NCBI GenBank assembly: GCA_031772625.1
Contig: CM062805.1
Span: forward strand, 803,301,592 to 803,365,591
Reading direction: 5' to 3'
DNA from: Pinus tabuliformis
Lineage: Eukaryota > Streptophyta > Pinopsida > Pinales > Pinaceae
DNA: 64,000 nt
Part shown: piece by piece, positions 1 through 10,913 of the stretch
Position numbering within the stretch: the stretch's first letter is position 1
How the letters are laid out: every line of letters starts with the position of its first letter
Notes under the pieces: model-generated
Database searches by the model: none
What the model was told of the DNA's origin: nothing
What the model saw: the letters and a program-made list of their open reading frames with translations, nothing else
Program-made: the position numbers and the translations under genes

Positions 1-1010
1 GTTATGAATTGCTTTTAATATGTTTATTTACTGCACACAATTGGGTACTTACTCGTATGGTTTGGAATGCTTATATATGAAAATAATCAAAGTAATCAGC
101 TAACAGTGCATAATTAAGGAAGACTTGGGTAAATAACACGGGGCGAGCTGCAGCTAGGACTACGCGAAGACAGTATCGTAGGATGCAGGGTGCCCGCTAG
201 TGCACGTAGCACAGTGAGTGCGAAGGTTGGAACGTGTATCAATCCCGTCATATCAGACATCCCCAGGGTGTGGAAACCTTGCTCTAGCACCCTCCCATAC
301 TACTTTAGGTGAGACCTCAATCCGTCCTCCATGGACTGTTGCTGAAAGGGCCAGTAGTACCGGGATTTTCTTGGCTAAATCACTTCTGAACCTGGGTCAG
401 GCCCCACTAAGCCAACATAAAGGCACATGAGAATATGTATAAAATAATCATTAACAAACAATAAAAATATCTCATATGGAAGTAACAACCATTAAAACAA
501 GCATAACACACACTCAATAAGATAAGAACCAAATCCATCAAAATAGTTCAATTTCTTTAGTACAAGTGAAAACAACATATATCGCAAACTTTCAAAGAAC
601 AGTCTTACAAAATTTACGATATACACATGAAAGTGTGTTGGCTCAATGAGCTTCAAGTATTAAGAGAAAGTTCCAAGATACATCGATACAATGAACACCA
701 CTAGCTCCAACAGTGGAGTGTTAGAGCTACCACTTGCTCCTGAAGATAACTATCTTCCTCTCTAATGCATGGTTGGATGAGCCCAGGTGAAAAGTCCTTT
801 TCTTGAGCCCTGAGGGTATATAAATAAAACATGGGGTGACTCTCCACCTCCCCTATGACTCTTTGAATCCCCTCATGACTTTTCGAGTTCTCATGAGACT
901 CTTTGACTTCTATATGACTTTTAACATTCTATTGATGACTACTGGACTTCCACTTTACATTTCCCATTTATTGAAATTACATAATTACATCCACAAATGA
1001 TGTGTCACGC
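1..1010. other. LTR-like fragment, no gene recognised
   Basis: No convincing coding region is present. A TATATAAATA box lies at 817-826, followed by ggggtgac and several 'catgact' tracts. The same arrangement (TATAAATAG at 59702, ggggtgacccc, then catgactc tracts) recurs at 59690-59830, so this looks like part of an LTR related to the sequence next to element D. The ends cannot be placed because the window starts inside it and the similarity fades after about 1000. Confidence 0.35.
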
Positions 1011-1089
1011 GATGGCTCATATGACACCTTGAAGTAAAACTTTGACAAGACATGACTAGACATTGATGACATGGACTTGCTGATGATGT

Positions 1090-1900
1090 GGCAATGTCAA
1101 GTGATGAGCCCCAAAAATGGACAATTATTTGGGCTCATTCAACCTCCTAATTTGACTTAATCCACCATTCTCATTAGTTTATTGCATGTTTTTTATTATA
1201 TTTATGTTAATAGAGTGAATTTGGTTAGTCATTATGCCAACAAGTCTAATGGGTGCTTTATGTAGCCTTTTTGGTCAATTTGGAGACAAAATTGAAGGTA
1301 TTAATGAGAACTTGGCAGCCAAATTCGTGGGAAGACAAGGGAGAGGATTTGTAGGAAGGTGTCCCCTTCATTTATGGGCCCTTACCTTGAATTCTCCACC
1401 ATCAGCTCGGAGTTCAAGGGCCACCGAATCAATCAACACAAGGGCAGCCAAGCAAGTCAAGTAGGACTGCTGTTAACTACAAGTCTTGGGTAGCCGAGTC
1501 CCTAAATTTTAGGAGGACTGTTGGGTCCTAAAATTGTATAAATAAGAAGGCTTAGGGCCTCATTTTGGTTAGCCAGTGGATGTCAGCTAGTTAGCCAGTA
1601 GATAGTAGCTAGTGGTTAGTCATTTTGCAGCCATTAGTTAGCTAGTTTGTAGTTTGATTTTTATGCAATAGATTAGCTTTGCTTTCAGCTCATTTTCAAG
1701 TCCTTCTTGTGGACAGTTTTGATGTAACTCTTCATTTCTTGATCAATAAAGATGAATCCAGCTTTGCACCAGCTCTAAATCTCTCTTGGGAGGCTGTAGC
1801 TCTTGGGGTTGGGCCCATCTCAAGCGCCCAGTACCTCCTTCGTTTAACTTTATGTGTTCGCTGCATTCTTAAAATAAAGTCTGCTCTTTAGATTTAATTC
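1090..1900 (+). repeat. LTR-like promoter and poly(A) fragment
   Basis: A TATAAATA box at 1537-1544 is followed about 200 bp later by AATAAA at 1745-1750, the usual U3-TATA-R-poly(A) order of a plant LTR. Between them the words 'tagccagt' and 'tagctagt' repeat several times (about 1570-1650). No second copy is found in the window, so this may be a solo or truncated LTR. A promoter and 3' end of an unrelated gene is possible but no ORF supports it. Confidence 0.3.
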
Positions 1901-4900
1901 GTGCTTTGTTACTTAGGTTGCTTTTGATGGTTGAAGTAGCTTTTTATGTTTAGGATGGATTGGTAGGAGTTAGTCATGCGTTTATATCTCTTTGATAATG
2001 TTTTTTTCACATGCTGTGCGTGAATCTTGTCATGAATAAGGTTGTTGTTCACTGATCTCATTAAACTGTTAGATAGATCATCTAATATTTTGATTGTATG
2101 CAAGAAGTAGTTGGTTTGATCAGGTAAACACTATGCAGGGAACCTTCATCACCTCCTTTTTCATCTGAGCCTCACCCAGATCAGCTCCTCCATCACCAAG
2201 TCTGTTTCCTCATCTCCCATCTGCTCTTTTGCCACGTAACCCTACCTTCTTGCCTTTCCATTGCCTAAACCTTCTTTGATGCAAGCTAGACTTCCACACC
2301 CTCTCATCACCTCATCCCTCAGTCATTGGGTCATTCCAGGCCCCTACCCTACCTCCCTACCCATTCATGCATTCTCTCCCACTCACCTATCAGTCAAAAA
2401 CCCAATCATGAAACATCCTGTAGAAGAATTACAAAACTTCCCGTGGAAACCCCTGCAGACTTCCTGTAGAAGTTCATAAACAAGGTTGCATGGCATCCTG
2501 ACTTTGTGAAACTCTATGAAAGGATGATAGGGATCCCTTAGACCCTCTCTGAACCTTCCCAACCACTTCCAAGCATATCCCCTCCTTGATCCACCTCTGC
2601 ACAGTGAAAAGCTAGTTAGAAGCACATGCATGATAATTCTAATAACTTAATCAAAAATACAAAAAAGATGTTTTCTTTAGATAGTGATAACTTAGACACA
2701 TGCATTTTACCTTCCTAGAAGTAATGGCATCTCTTTTCGTAGTTTGCATTCTCTCCTTTGCATCAGTAGGACTAGTTGGTAGAATTAGGGTTTGCTAGGG
2801 TTTGTGTTTCTTTTTGGCTTTCAGTTTCTTTCCGCAAGTAGATTAGCTTCCTTTGAGTTAGCTTTCATCCATCAGTTAAAAAGCTTCTTCTAAGAGCTCA
2901 TAGAAGTTGGCTTGAGCCACTAGCGGACTTGTGCCAGCTGACCAAGTGACAGGTGCGGCAAGAGCTAGTACTTGTGCATACATCACCGTCGCTTCCAAGT
3001 TTGTTACGAACTACTGGGTTGATAAAATTAAAGAAGGGAGTTCCAGGAGTTGTAGCATTATTGCTACAATACTGGGGCTCACCATCAAGCCACTCTTCTC
3101 TTGATGTTATCTTTGTGTCTTCATGAAAGATGATGCATGGTATTCCTCTTCCTCCTCCAAAGGCTTGAGAATAGCGAGTCTTCACTATGATCTTCATATT
3201 CCATCTTCTGTCATAATCTAGTGTCCCTTCATCTTATTTTTCAATAATTATCTTGTCTTCACATCTTCCCAAGTGTCTTCTAGCACAATCTTCTTCTCAT
3301 ATTTTCTTAGTATAACCCTGTCATGTCAAGACATAATACCTACAAATGAGATAAATTCATGACAAGATGACACCAATCTGAAAACCTCCTAGTCTATCTC
3401 ACATCATGAAAATTGTTGATCGAGCTAAATAGGGTACTAGACAGGGAGGAACACTTGCATATTACACATTGCAAAATTCCAGAGCCCGGGAGTGAGGTAT
3501 TGATGCATACAACTGCCAATGCATAGTTATGAAGGCCTAGAAGACAAGACTGCGTAGTTGAGGGTCATAGTGATGAAGGCTTACCCATTGTAACTGTGTA
3601 ATGTGTAATTCTAGAGGGTGAATGGGAAGCTAGATTGTGAAAATGTGCAATTCAAGGAGCCAAGAAGGCAAGCTACAGATTGGGATTGTGCAAAGCACAT
3701 GAAGAGACTGGTAGGGAGGTAAGATCGCATAGTTCTAGAGCAAGGAGGTCGAGGTTGAGCATTTTGACTGTGTAATGTGCAATTCTAGGAATAAATGATT
3801 ATGCATTATGTAGTTTCAGGAGGCATGCATGTAGTGTTGATGCTTGCAACTACGCAATGTGTAGTTCAGAAGGGCAGAGTGAGCACAGGTTGGTCGAGCA
3901 TGAAACTTTCTAGAATTTGGATAAGTGTAAGACCAGTGAGGAAAAGATGAAATCAAGGTATACATGATCACACACTCAAAACTATTGATGACACAACATA
4001 GAAAACTTAGCACTAGGAAACAAAATGATCCCCTTAATGTGATGGAAAAACAAGAATCTCCTCCTAGTGTGACACATAAGATACACTTTGCGACGACAAC
4101 AACGAAACTTGTACAATAGTGTATAAAACTTTGGGAATGAGTATACATATTTCTATATGATAAATAGGGCCCATCAGTACAAAATTTTCCTCTTGAAATG
4201 GACCATAAAATTTCTTTCACAATGTGTGAAACTTCCCATGCTAAGAGAAGAAACTTTGGTTTTCTTCTGAAAGGGACTAGAAAACTTGGAGAATTTACAT
4301 GGAATAACTCTTACCACTAGGAACAAAAACTTGTAAGGTCAAAGTAGGCTATGAAATTTGGATGTAGGCAAAAATTTTGGAGGGTGTTGTAGCAACAACA
4401 ACACTTGGTGACACACTGGTAGAATTCCAGCTTCTTTTCCTTGGTCTAACTCTATATACATGGTCTAGTTCTTCAAGAAGTATTGACCCAATGTGTGGAT
4501 TACTCTGGTTTTCCCACTTAACTCAGTTATAGATGTAGTCCCCTCCATTCCTTTCTTGGCTAAGCACATTCATAAATCTAGGTATATCACAATTGTTTGG
4601 ATTCAGGAGAAGGGTAATATAGCACACAAGATTAAGATAATCACAGAATAATTTTTCATCTGTAGTGCTGCTCCACTTCCAGCAGGTATAGATAGCACCC
4701 CAGTAGAGTCACTATAGGAACATAAGAATTTCTTTGTTTCCGGTGAGCCTAAAAGTACCTTGACAAAGCTTCTTGCTTCACCCGACTCTGTGCATGAATA
4801 TTTTCTCTTATTTCACTCTTATTTATTTTATTTATAAAATTGTGCTAAGGCACTTATTTATTTAATGGGGCAAAAGAGGTATCGTGACTTATTGAGAGAA

Positions 4901-5356
4901 AAAGAAGTTGTTCCTTCAGAGAAACATATATATAACCTATGATGTAGGTTTCCTCGTTATATATTTTCCCCTTGTCCTTCTCTACGTGATTGGATCATCA
5001 TGCAAAACACCGAAACATTACATAACTGACCTTAGAAATGAGGTTCTTAGAATAGATACGGATATCATGGTTCTACACAAATCTCTCCTTATGAAAGGAT
5101 TGTAATTTCCATCGAAACATTGTCAACCAAAATATATGGACCAAGATAAAGGCGAAGGATTGAAGGTTAGCCACATGTTGTAGTTTCACAAGCCCTTTTC
5201 ATTTTTCCACATACATTGGAACCAAACAAAACAATTTCACATAAGGTTTTATTCAAAAGGACAACACAAAAGACAACGGAAAATACTAAACATAATGTAA
5301 ATAAACAAATAGGAAAAGAAATGTGTACATCATGGTAGGGGCATAGCCCTATACTA
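1901..5356. other. No gene recognised; decayed repeat DNA
   Basis: Only short ORFs without recognisable domains occur here, for example minus-strand frames at 2383-2631 and 2898-3197. The stretch 5200-5356 is directly downstream (minus strand) of the integrase remnant and is probably its 3' noncoding tail. A diffuse repeat at 3595-3870 is listed separately. Confidence 0.4.
3595..3870 (+). repeat. Diffuse tandem motif (tgtgtaatgtgcaattctagg-like)
   Basis: Variants of a ~20-bp word recur at irregular spacing: around 3595-3614, 3771-3790 and 3851-3869, with weaker forms between. The same kind of word recurs at 63165-63356 (for example gtgcaatttctaggagg near 63340), just upstream of the minus-strand frame at 59904-62931. 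The two regions may be the same leader of one element family. Confidence 0.35.
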
Positions 5357-6079
5357 CTATTGAAAATATTGTTTCAAATCTTGGCCATTAACAAGAAGAG
5401 AACCGATATTACCATCCAAAAATTAGAGACGATAAGTATGGTGGCCAAGCTTTTCACAAAAAATAAATGATCTAATCCATAGGGACTAGAATTTAGTGTG
5501 CTTTCCTTTCTCTTCATGAGATTTATCCCACTTCAATACCAAGTCTCCCACACTAAACTCCATTTTCCCCGCACACTTCTTATCAAACCATCGCTTTATA
5601 CGACTCTGATGAATGGAAATTTTTTCTTTAGCTTTCCTCCTTTCTTCCTGTAACTTCAAAAGAGTGTTTATCATACTCTGAACCACAAGACAAGGCTTAG
5701 CCTGAGACTCTTAAGAAAGTTAAAGGGTTGGTAGATATATGTCTGGAGGTAGGATGCCTTCTTTCCCATACACTAGAAAGTAAGGAGAATTTTTCAGAGA
5801 GGGTTTAGGTGTAACGCGGTCAAACAATAGGGAATTCACCAAAGCATCGTGGCAGTTCCTTTATTCATGGTAAAAAAAATTCTTGATAATATGGATCAAA
5901 TTTTTATTGTTGGACTCAACAATATTGTTACCCTGTTGATAATCGTTAAATGAATGTTTCAAAATAATACCATTTTCTAATGGAAAATCATAAACCTTCA
6001 GTGATGAGAAGTAATTTTCATTATTGAAAACAAGTAATGTAGGAATGCCAACCCTGGTTGTAACATCCCTTGTTAAAAA
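5357..6079 (-). pseudogene. Truncated Ty3/gypsy integrase (core and C-terminus)
   Basis: This is a remnant of a retrotransposon integrase, the enzyme that joins element cDNA to host DNA. On the minus strand the similarity starts at FLTRDVTTR (about 6076), passes the second catalytic region where the aspartate is lost (VFNNENYF), retains the glutamate in NIVESNNKNL, and continues through a PSLKNSPYFLVYG motif near 5770 to the C-terminal KWFDKK/FSVGDLVLKWD block (5500-5600). It ends in a tail, LVNGQDLKQYF, stopped by TAG at 5357. Frame changes and stops break it. Upstream of about 6080 the similarity stops abruptly, so RT and the integrase zinc finger are absent. The tail resembles that of the integrase of element B (VNGRMLKHFF), suggesting the same Tat-like branch. 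Confidence 0.75.
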
Positions 6080-6794
6080 TCCATGTAATAAAGTTAATAA
6101 AGGAAAAATAATAACCAAGGTCATTAGACATGTATTCAAAGCTTAATGTTGGGAAAATACATAGTGATGAAGATCACTTATGATTAATTAATGGTTATGG
6201 AAATTAGTGAACACAATGGAAAAGGCTTTCAAAAGTCAAAGTGGAATTAATTGGAAATTATTTATGAAAATAAAGGAAAATAGGAGAAAATGAAGGTGAA
6301 AGGTCATAGGTTTCATGTAACGAGGAAATTAAAGGAAAAGTAAGGAAAATGAATAAAATAGAAGCTTAAATGAGAAAAAGGCTTATGAGGATCAGTTCAC
6401 AGCTTTTGTCAGTGTTAACATTTGTTAGTTCAGTATATTCTCTCTCTCACACACTGTTGGACACTTAGAGTTTTCTTGGAGCACTCTTGGAGAAGTGTCG
6501 CATACTTGGGATTTGGAGCAAGAAGGGAAAGGAAGAGTAGGAAAGTGCAAGGGGAAAGTGGGATCAATAGATATAGCAAGATTTTTTTGTAGGTACCGAG
6601 TTTCATGTATGATTTCCTTGCTAGTTCTAGCATGCATGGCATATTCATGTGGTTTCTTGGTTATGATTTCTCATTGGCATGGAAGATTTCTTGGATTTAC
6701 AGTGGTTTTTCCTAGCCTTTCGATTTCCTGGATAGCAATGGTCTTGTGGGTTTTTCCTTTTTTTTCTATTTACTGCTTGTGTTCCTTATGGGTT
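6080..6794. other. No gene recognised
   Basis: An AT-rich stretch with short unrelated ORFs. A 104-codon hydrophobic plus-strand frame at 6495-6809 has no recognisable family and runs into the tandem repeats, so I do not call it a gene. Confidence 0.4.
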
Positions 6795-6979
6795 GGGTTG
6801 AGTTATTAGCTCCTGGAGCCTTGGTTGGACAAACGCTCTAGAATCCCTATAACAACTTGGGTTGAGTTACTAGTCCTTGAAGCCTTGGTTTGAAAAATGC
6901 TCTAGAACCCTTGGTGGGTTGAGTTACTAGTCCTGGAAGCCCTAGTTGGACAAATTCTCTAGAGCCTAGCAGCAAGTGT
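6795..6979 (+). repeat. Short tandem repeats, 57-64 bp units
   Basis: Units starting with gggttgagtta-tag begin at 6795, 6859, 6916 and 6980, giving spacings of 64, 57 and 64 bp. Each unit continues with a cctggaagcc-like word and a gctctaga-like word. The same unit opens each copy of the longer 261-bp repeat that follows. Confidence 0.8.
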
Positions 6980-7484
6980 GGGTTGAGTTACTAGTCCTAG
7001 AATCCTTGGCTTGAACAAACGCTCTAAATCCCTAGACAAATTGGGTAGAGACCGATATGGTGATGGTTATAAATGTCTGAGTGTGACATGGAATCACTGG
7101 TTGAGAGTTGAGGTGGTGTTGATGGTGCTTGATCCGCCAACATGTCAGGGTATCTCCCTGGTAAGAAGTCCCAACTAGACCTCAAACCATTTGGTGTAGG
7201 ATCCTAGCAGTGGGGTAGTACAGAGCCTGACAGCAAGTGTGGGTTGAGTTACTAGTCCTAGAAGCCTTGGTTGGAACAAATTCTCTAAATCCCTAGAAAA
7301 ATTAGGTAGAGACCGATCTGGTGATGGTTATAAATTTCTGACCATGAGATGGAATCACTGGTTGAGGATTGAGGAGGTGTTGATGGTGCTTGATCCACCA
7401 ACATGTCAGGGGATCTCCCTAGTAAGAAGACCCAACTAGACCTCATACCATTTGGTGTAGGATCCCAACAATGTGGTAGTATAG
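6963..7484 (+). repeat. Two tandem copies of a 261-bp repeat
   Basis: Copy one (about 6963-7222) and copy two (about 7223-7484) match along their length, including the words agcaagtgtgggttg, ggtagagaccgat, tggaatcactggttgag and ccaacatgtcagg. The phase marker gggttgag lies at 6980 and 7241, a period of 261 bp. Element A is inserted about 45 bp after the second copy. Confidence 0.85.
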
Positions 7485-7533
7485 TATCGCCTTTACCGCG
7501 GTTGCGCATAGAGGTAATTAAGATGTCCTTGTT

Positions 7534-8571
7534 TGTTATCGGGAAATCTAGTGTCTATTCAGAGCTATTAGTCCCACTAAGACGGGTAGCTATATTAGAA
7601 ACAAACAGATTAAAGTCACCTTTTTTTCCTTTACGAGAGAGAGATGAGAAGAAGCAGAGAGTACCAACCTCAGTCTTCTGCTTGGCTCCTTGCTTGTTTC
7701 CTTCCTCCTTTGACAGAATCTTGCCACTGCTTCCTTACTTGTCCTGCTTCAAAGAACACCTATAGATTCACAGCAACATAATACCATCAAAGCATAGAGA
7801 TCTATCACTGTAAACAATATAGGATCAGATATATATTTACCATACAAATACATATATCAACACAATATTCAGAGATACACAAGAATATGGAGGAAAACTC
7901 AAATAGCTTTATTAGTAAAAGTAGTAGAAGGAGGATTACAACCACTTGGTCTGACCCAGCACCATCCTCTCAACTTGAAAGCCCTCTTCAGCTCATACAA
8001 AGAAAGATCACCCAACAATGTATTCAAAGAGAAACCAGTATCACCTCTTTGCAAATTACCCAATTCCAACCCCTTGGATCTCTGGGATGAGGGATCCATT
8101 TATAGATATTTGCAGGGGGGTGAGTCAGCTTCTGGGATTTTGATTAGTGTCATCTCTCTTATAGTTCTTGGTTCCACTTGGAGATTTCATGATCTCTTAC
8201 TCATCCTTGGGCAAATTCAGGGAGGCAAGTGTCAAATGAGCAGCTTCTAGAAGATTCTTAGGGTCTCCACCTACCAAATTGCTTGTGCCATTTGTATGCT
8301 CTTGCTCATCGCACCCTACAAAATGGCTTTCCAGTATGCATCACACTTTTTGCATGTGGTAGGTGAGATGCATCGCACCCTTTGCACTGGGCAGTCTATA
8401 TGGTCCTGGTTTGACCAGTTCTGAGTGTTTTTTCATGGAAAACTTCTGGGAGATGATGTAATCAGCTGACCTTGCTCCTTTAGGGTATGAAACAACACTT
8501 TTAGGGACATAGAAGCCCTTGGTTATGGACATATGTGATTGGGATTGCAGTGCTCAAATATGTCTATAATA
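7534..8571 (-). repeat. Element A 3' LTR (lower copy)
   Basis: About 1,038 bp, paired with 50726-51764. The two differ at roughly 14 positions in the first 155 bp by eye. The terminal CA has become TA at 8570-8571. A minus-strand TATA-like box (CTATAAAT) lies at 8098-8105. The polypurine tract in element orientation is the complement of 8572-8585 (ctttaggggacaac). Confidence 0.88.
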
Positions 8572-9020
8572 GTTGTCCCCTAAAGCATGAGGTCGTAAAT
8601 CTTTTGATGTCGGGTGAAATGCTTTATAATGAGGATCCGAGGTTTTTCACACTGGAAGGTGACCTGTAATAAGATACAATACAATACATTATCTTCATAA
8701 TTATTTTCATGATCTAGCTGAGGCGAGCATTCCCATGCTCAGTTTGATAAATTCATTTTCATGTACATAGGACAAACAATTGTTTGTGTGTAGACTGATG
8801 ATTCTGGTAGAGCCATCATCCCTTAGTTTGGATGATTATCTATGCAGCAATGATTTAAATTTGATGTCTTTATTTTCCTGACTCTATCGCAGCCTGGATG
8901 GATGAAACTAGATCCGAGGTCTTCAAAACTAGTTCAATCTCCGCCCGAAAGTACAAGTTGATCCATGTGAAAAAGATGTTCTGATGTCGAACATGGAAGG
9001 ACATCGCTTGATTACCAGCA
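8572..9020 (-). other. Element A 3' noncoding region, left part
   Basis: Noncoding sequence between the A 3' LTR and the B insertion. It is collinear with 20763-21210 of element C. At the right edge 'gattaccagca' is cut by B and resumes at 44387 as 'aatgatgtaag', matching the uninterrupted gattaccagtcgatgatgtaa in C near 21204. Confidence 0.75.
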
Positions 9021-10019
9021 TATTATGCTCCTATACCAATAGGTGTCATATTTCATGATTAACTTGATTAGCTCTGCAATATGTTCATAACTTTTCTGGT
9101 TGCAAAGGTTTTCCATATGTTCAAAAAATCAAAAAATTTGAAAAAATATAAATAGGGTATACCCTAAAAGAAAAATCAAAGGGTGAAAAGATAAATGGTC
9201 AAAAGAAAGAATGAAAAGAAATGAACCCCAAATAAAAAGGACCAGGAAAGTGTGCAAGTCCAAATGCCACTACTATTTCATTTTTTTGTAAATAAAGCAC
9301 CATGTACAACTTGTTGAACTTTTTACCACAATTGATGAATGGCCAAAAAGCCTAATCTTGGCTAGTTCATGTTTGAATTTCCTATTTTAGAGACAGAGAA
9401 GAAAAATCTGTCCAAACTGTTTAATCTTGGCAGATAAGTAGATAGGTAGAGAAGCAAAGGAGCTCAATTGTTTAAGCTGAGCCCTTGGAAGAAATAAGGG
9501 CAGACTTAGGTAGGCTTATCATGCAAAGAAAAGAAAATTGATGATGGTTTGCCAGTCCAAGTGCACCCAAAGAAAAATAAGAAAAAATGTTAGGTACAAT
9601 AGGCTGGGTAGGCAATTTTGGTGTTGCAGAATGAGGCTTGTGATTGATTTTGTCTCTCAGAATGTTAATTTTACTTCTATCATAAGTACTATGGCAGTTT
9701 TATATTTTGGAGCAACTCAAGCAAAGCATAACTAACTCCCCTTCATCCCTTTCCCAAATCATTTTCTAAATTCCCCCAAGGTATTAAGATCTACTTAATA
9801 TCCTTAAAGTCACTCATTCCTTTTTTTTATCAGATGCCTAAGTGAATCCCCATTTTACTTAGGGAAATGGCCATATTCCTTGTATAAACTCATTTCCCCC
9901 TAAGCCTAAATTTTTAAAACATTTTAACTTAGTGCTTTTTCATCACATCTCTCATATTAACTATTAATATTATTGTATAGCTCCCTATACTTGTTTCCCT
10001 TTCCCGTATTATATACATC

Positions 10020-10028
10020 TATATAAAA
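10020..10028 (+). promoter_or_regulatory. TATA box of element B LTR
   Basis: TATATAAAA followed by acccgcatta, conserved as TATATAAAAA at 38694-38703 in the other LTR. It lies about 890 bp upstream of the LTR-borne ATG and is the best candidate for the element promoter. Confidence 0.6.
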
Positions 10029-10913
10029 ACCCGCATTACTAAATACCCCGCCCTGGTTTTATTATAAGCCATATGTCACTCTACAAATGGGAATTATTGG
10101 TTTATTTGAAACCTTTAATAGCCTTACCATGCAAATAAAGGAATAATTAACCTTCCGGGTTAATTATAGCCAAAACTCGACAACCAATACAATCGCTCCC
10201 AAAACCATTTAAACCGGGGTTAATTACAACGGTCCCACCACTTAAAACCTCCACCACCTCCAGTCACCACCCATCATCTGATCGGCACTCTCCCATCGGA
10301 CTGCCGATATGCATCTCACTAGCCCTCCATCCATCGAACTTTACCGCCCGAGAGATTGGTGGTATCCCCGCCTGTACCCGGACACGCATCACACTCTTGC
10401 GCTTCTCGCGGTCGCCCCGTCCGAAACCACTTTATCCCATAAGCGATGTGGGGTAAAACTTCTTACCACCCTCCGATACGCGAAAGGGTGTCCCATCATA
10501 CTGACGTCATCCACTCAATAAATGAAAAAAATACCCGCCAACCCAAATTTCATTAAAAAACGACGAAATATCATTTTTGTTGTAATTCTCTTTGATCATG
10601 CTCCCATGCAAAATAATAACTCGAGCCATTGTACTAGCTTTTCAACGGCCACCCGGCCAAAGAGATCACAGCAATGCACTCCACAATCCTTCATTCGACC
10701 TGTGGTTACTCAAATTGCCTCCTTAATCCAGGTATTTATCCATTTTACCGGCAACCCTGTAAATTTCAGTTCTTCGCTGAAAAGTCTGCCTATGAAAACC
10801 AAATTCAAGTAAAAAACAGTGCACAACTACCATAAAGGGATGCCAAAGCCGCTATTTGAATCCATTTTTTCCACAGCAGCTCCAATTCCAGTTTGAATAC
10901 ACAAGAACCAAAC

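Noticed and set aside
2898-3197. 99-codon minus-strand frame near an unassigned region
   Set aside because: It reads smoothly but matches no family I know and has no paired copy; not enough to call a gene.
6495-6809. 104-codon hydrophobic plus-strand ORF
   Set aside because: No domain, no conserved copy, and it overlaps the start of tandem repeats; likely chance.
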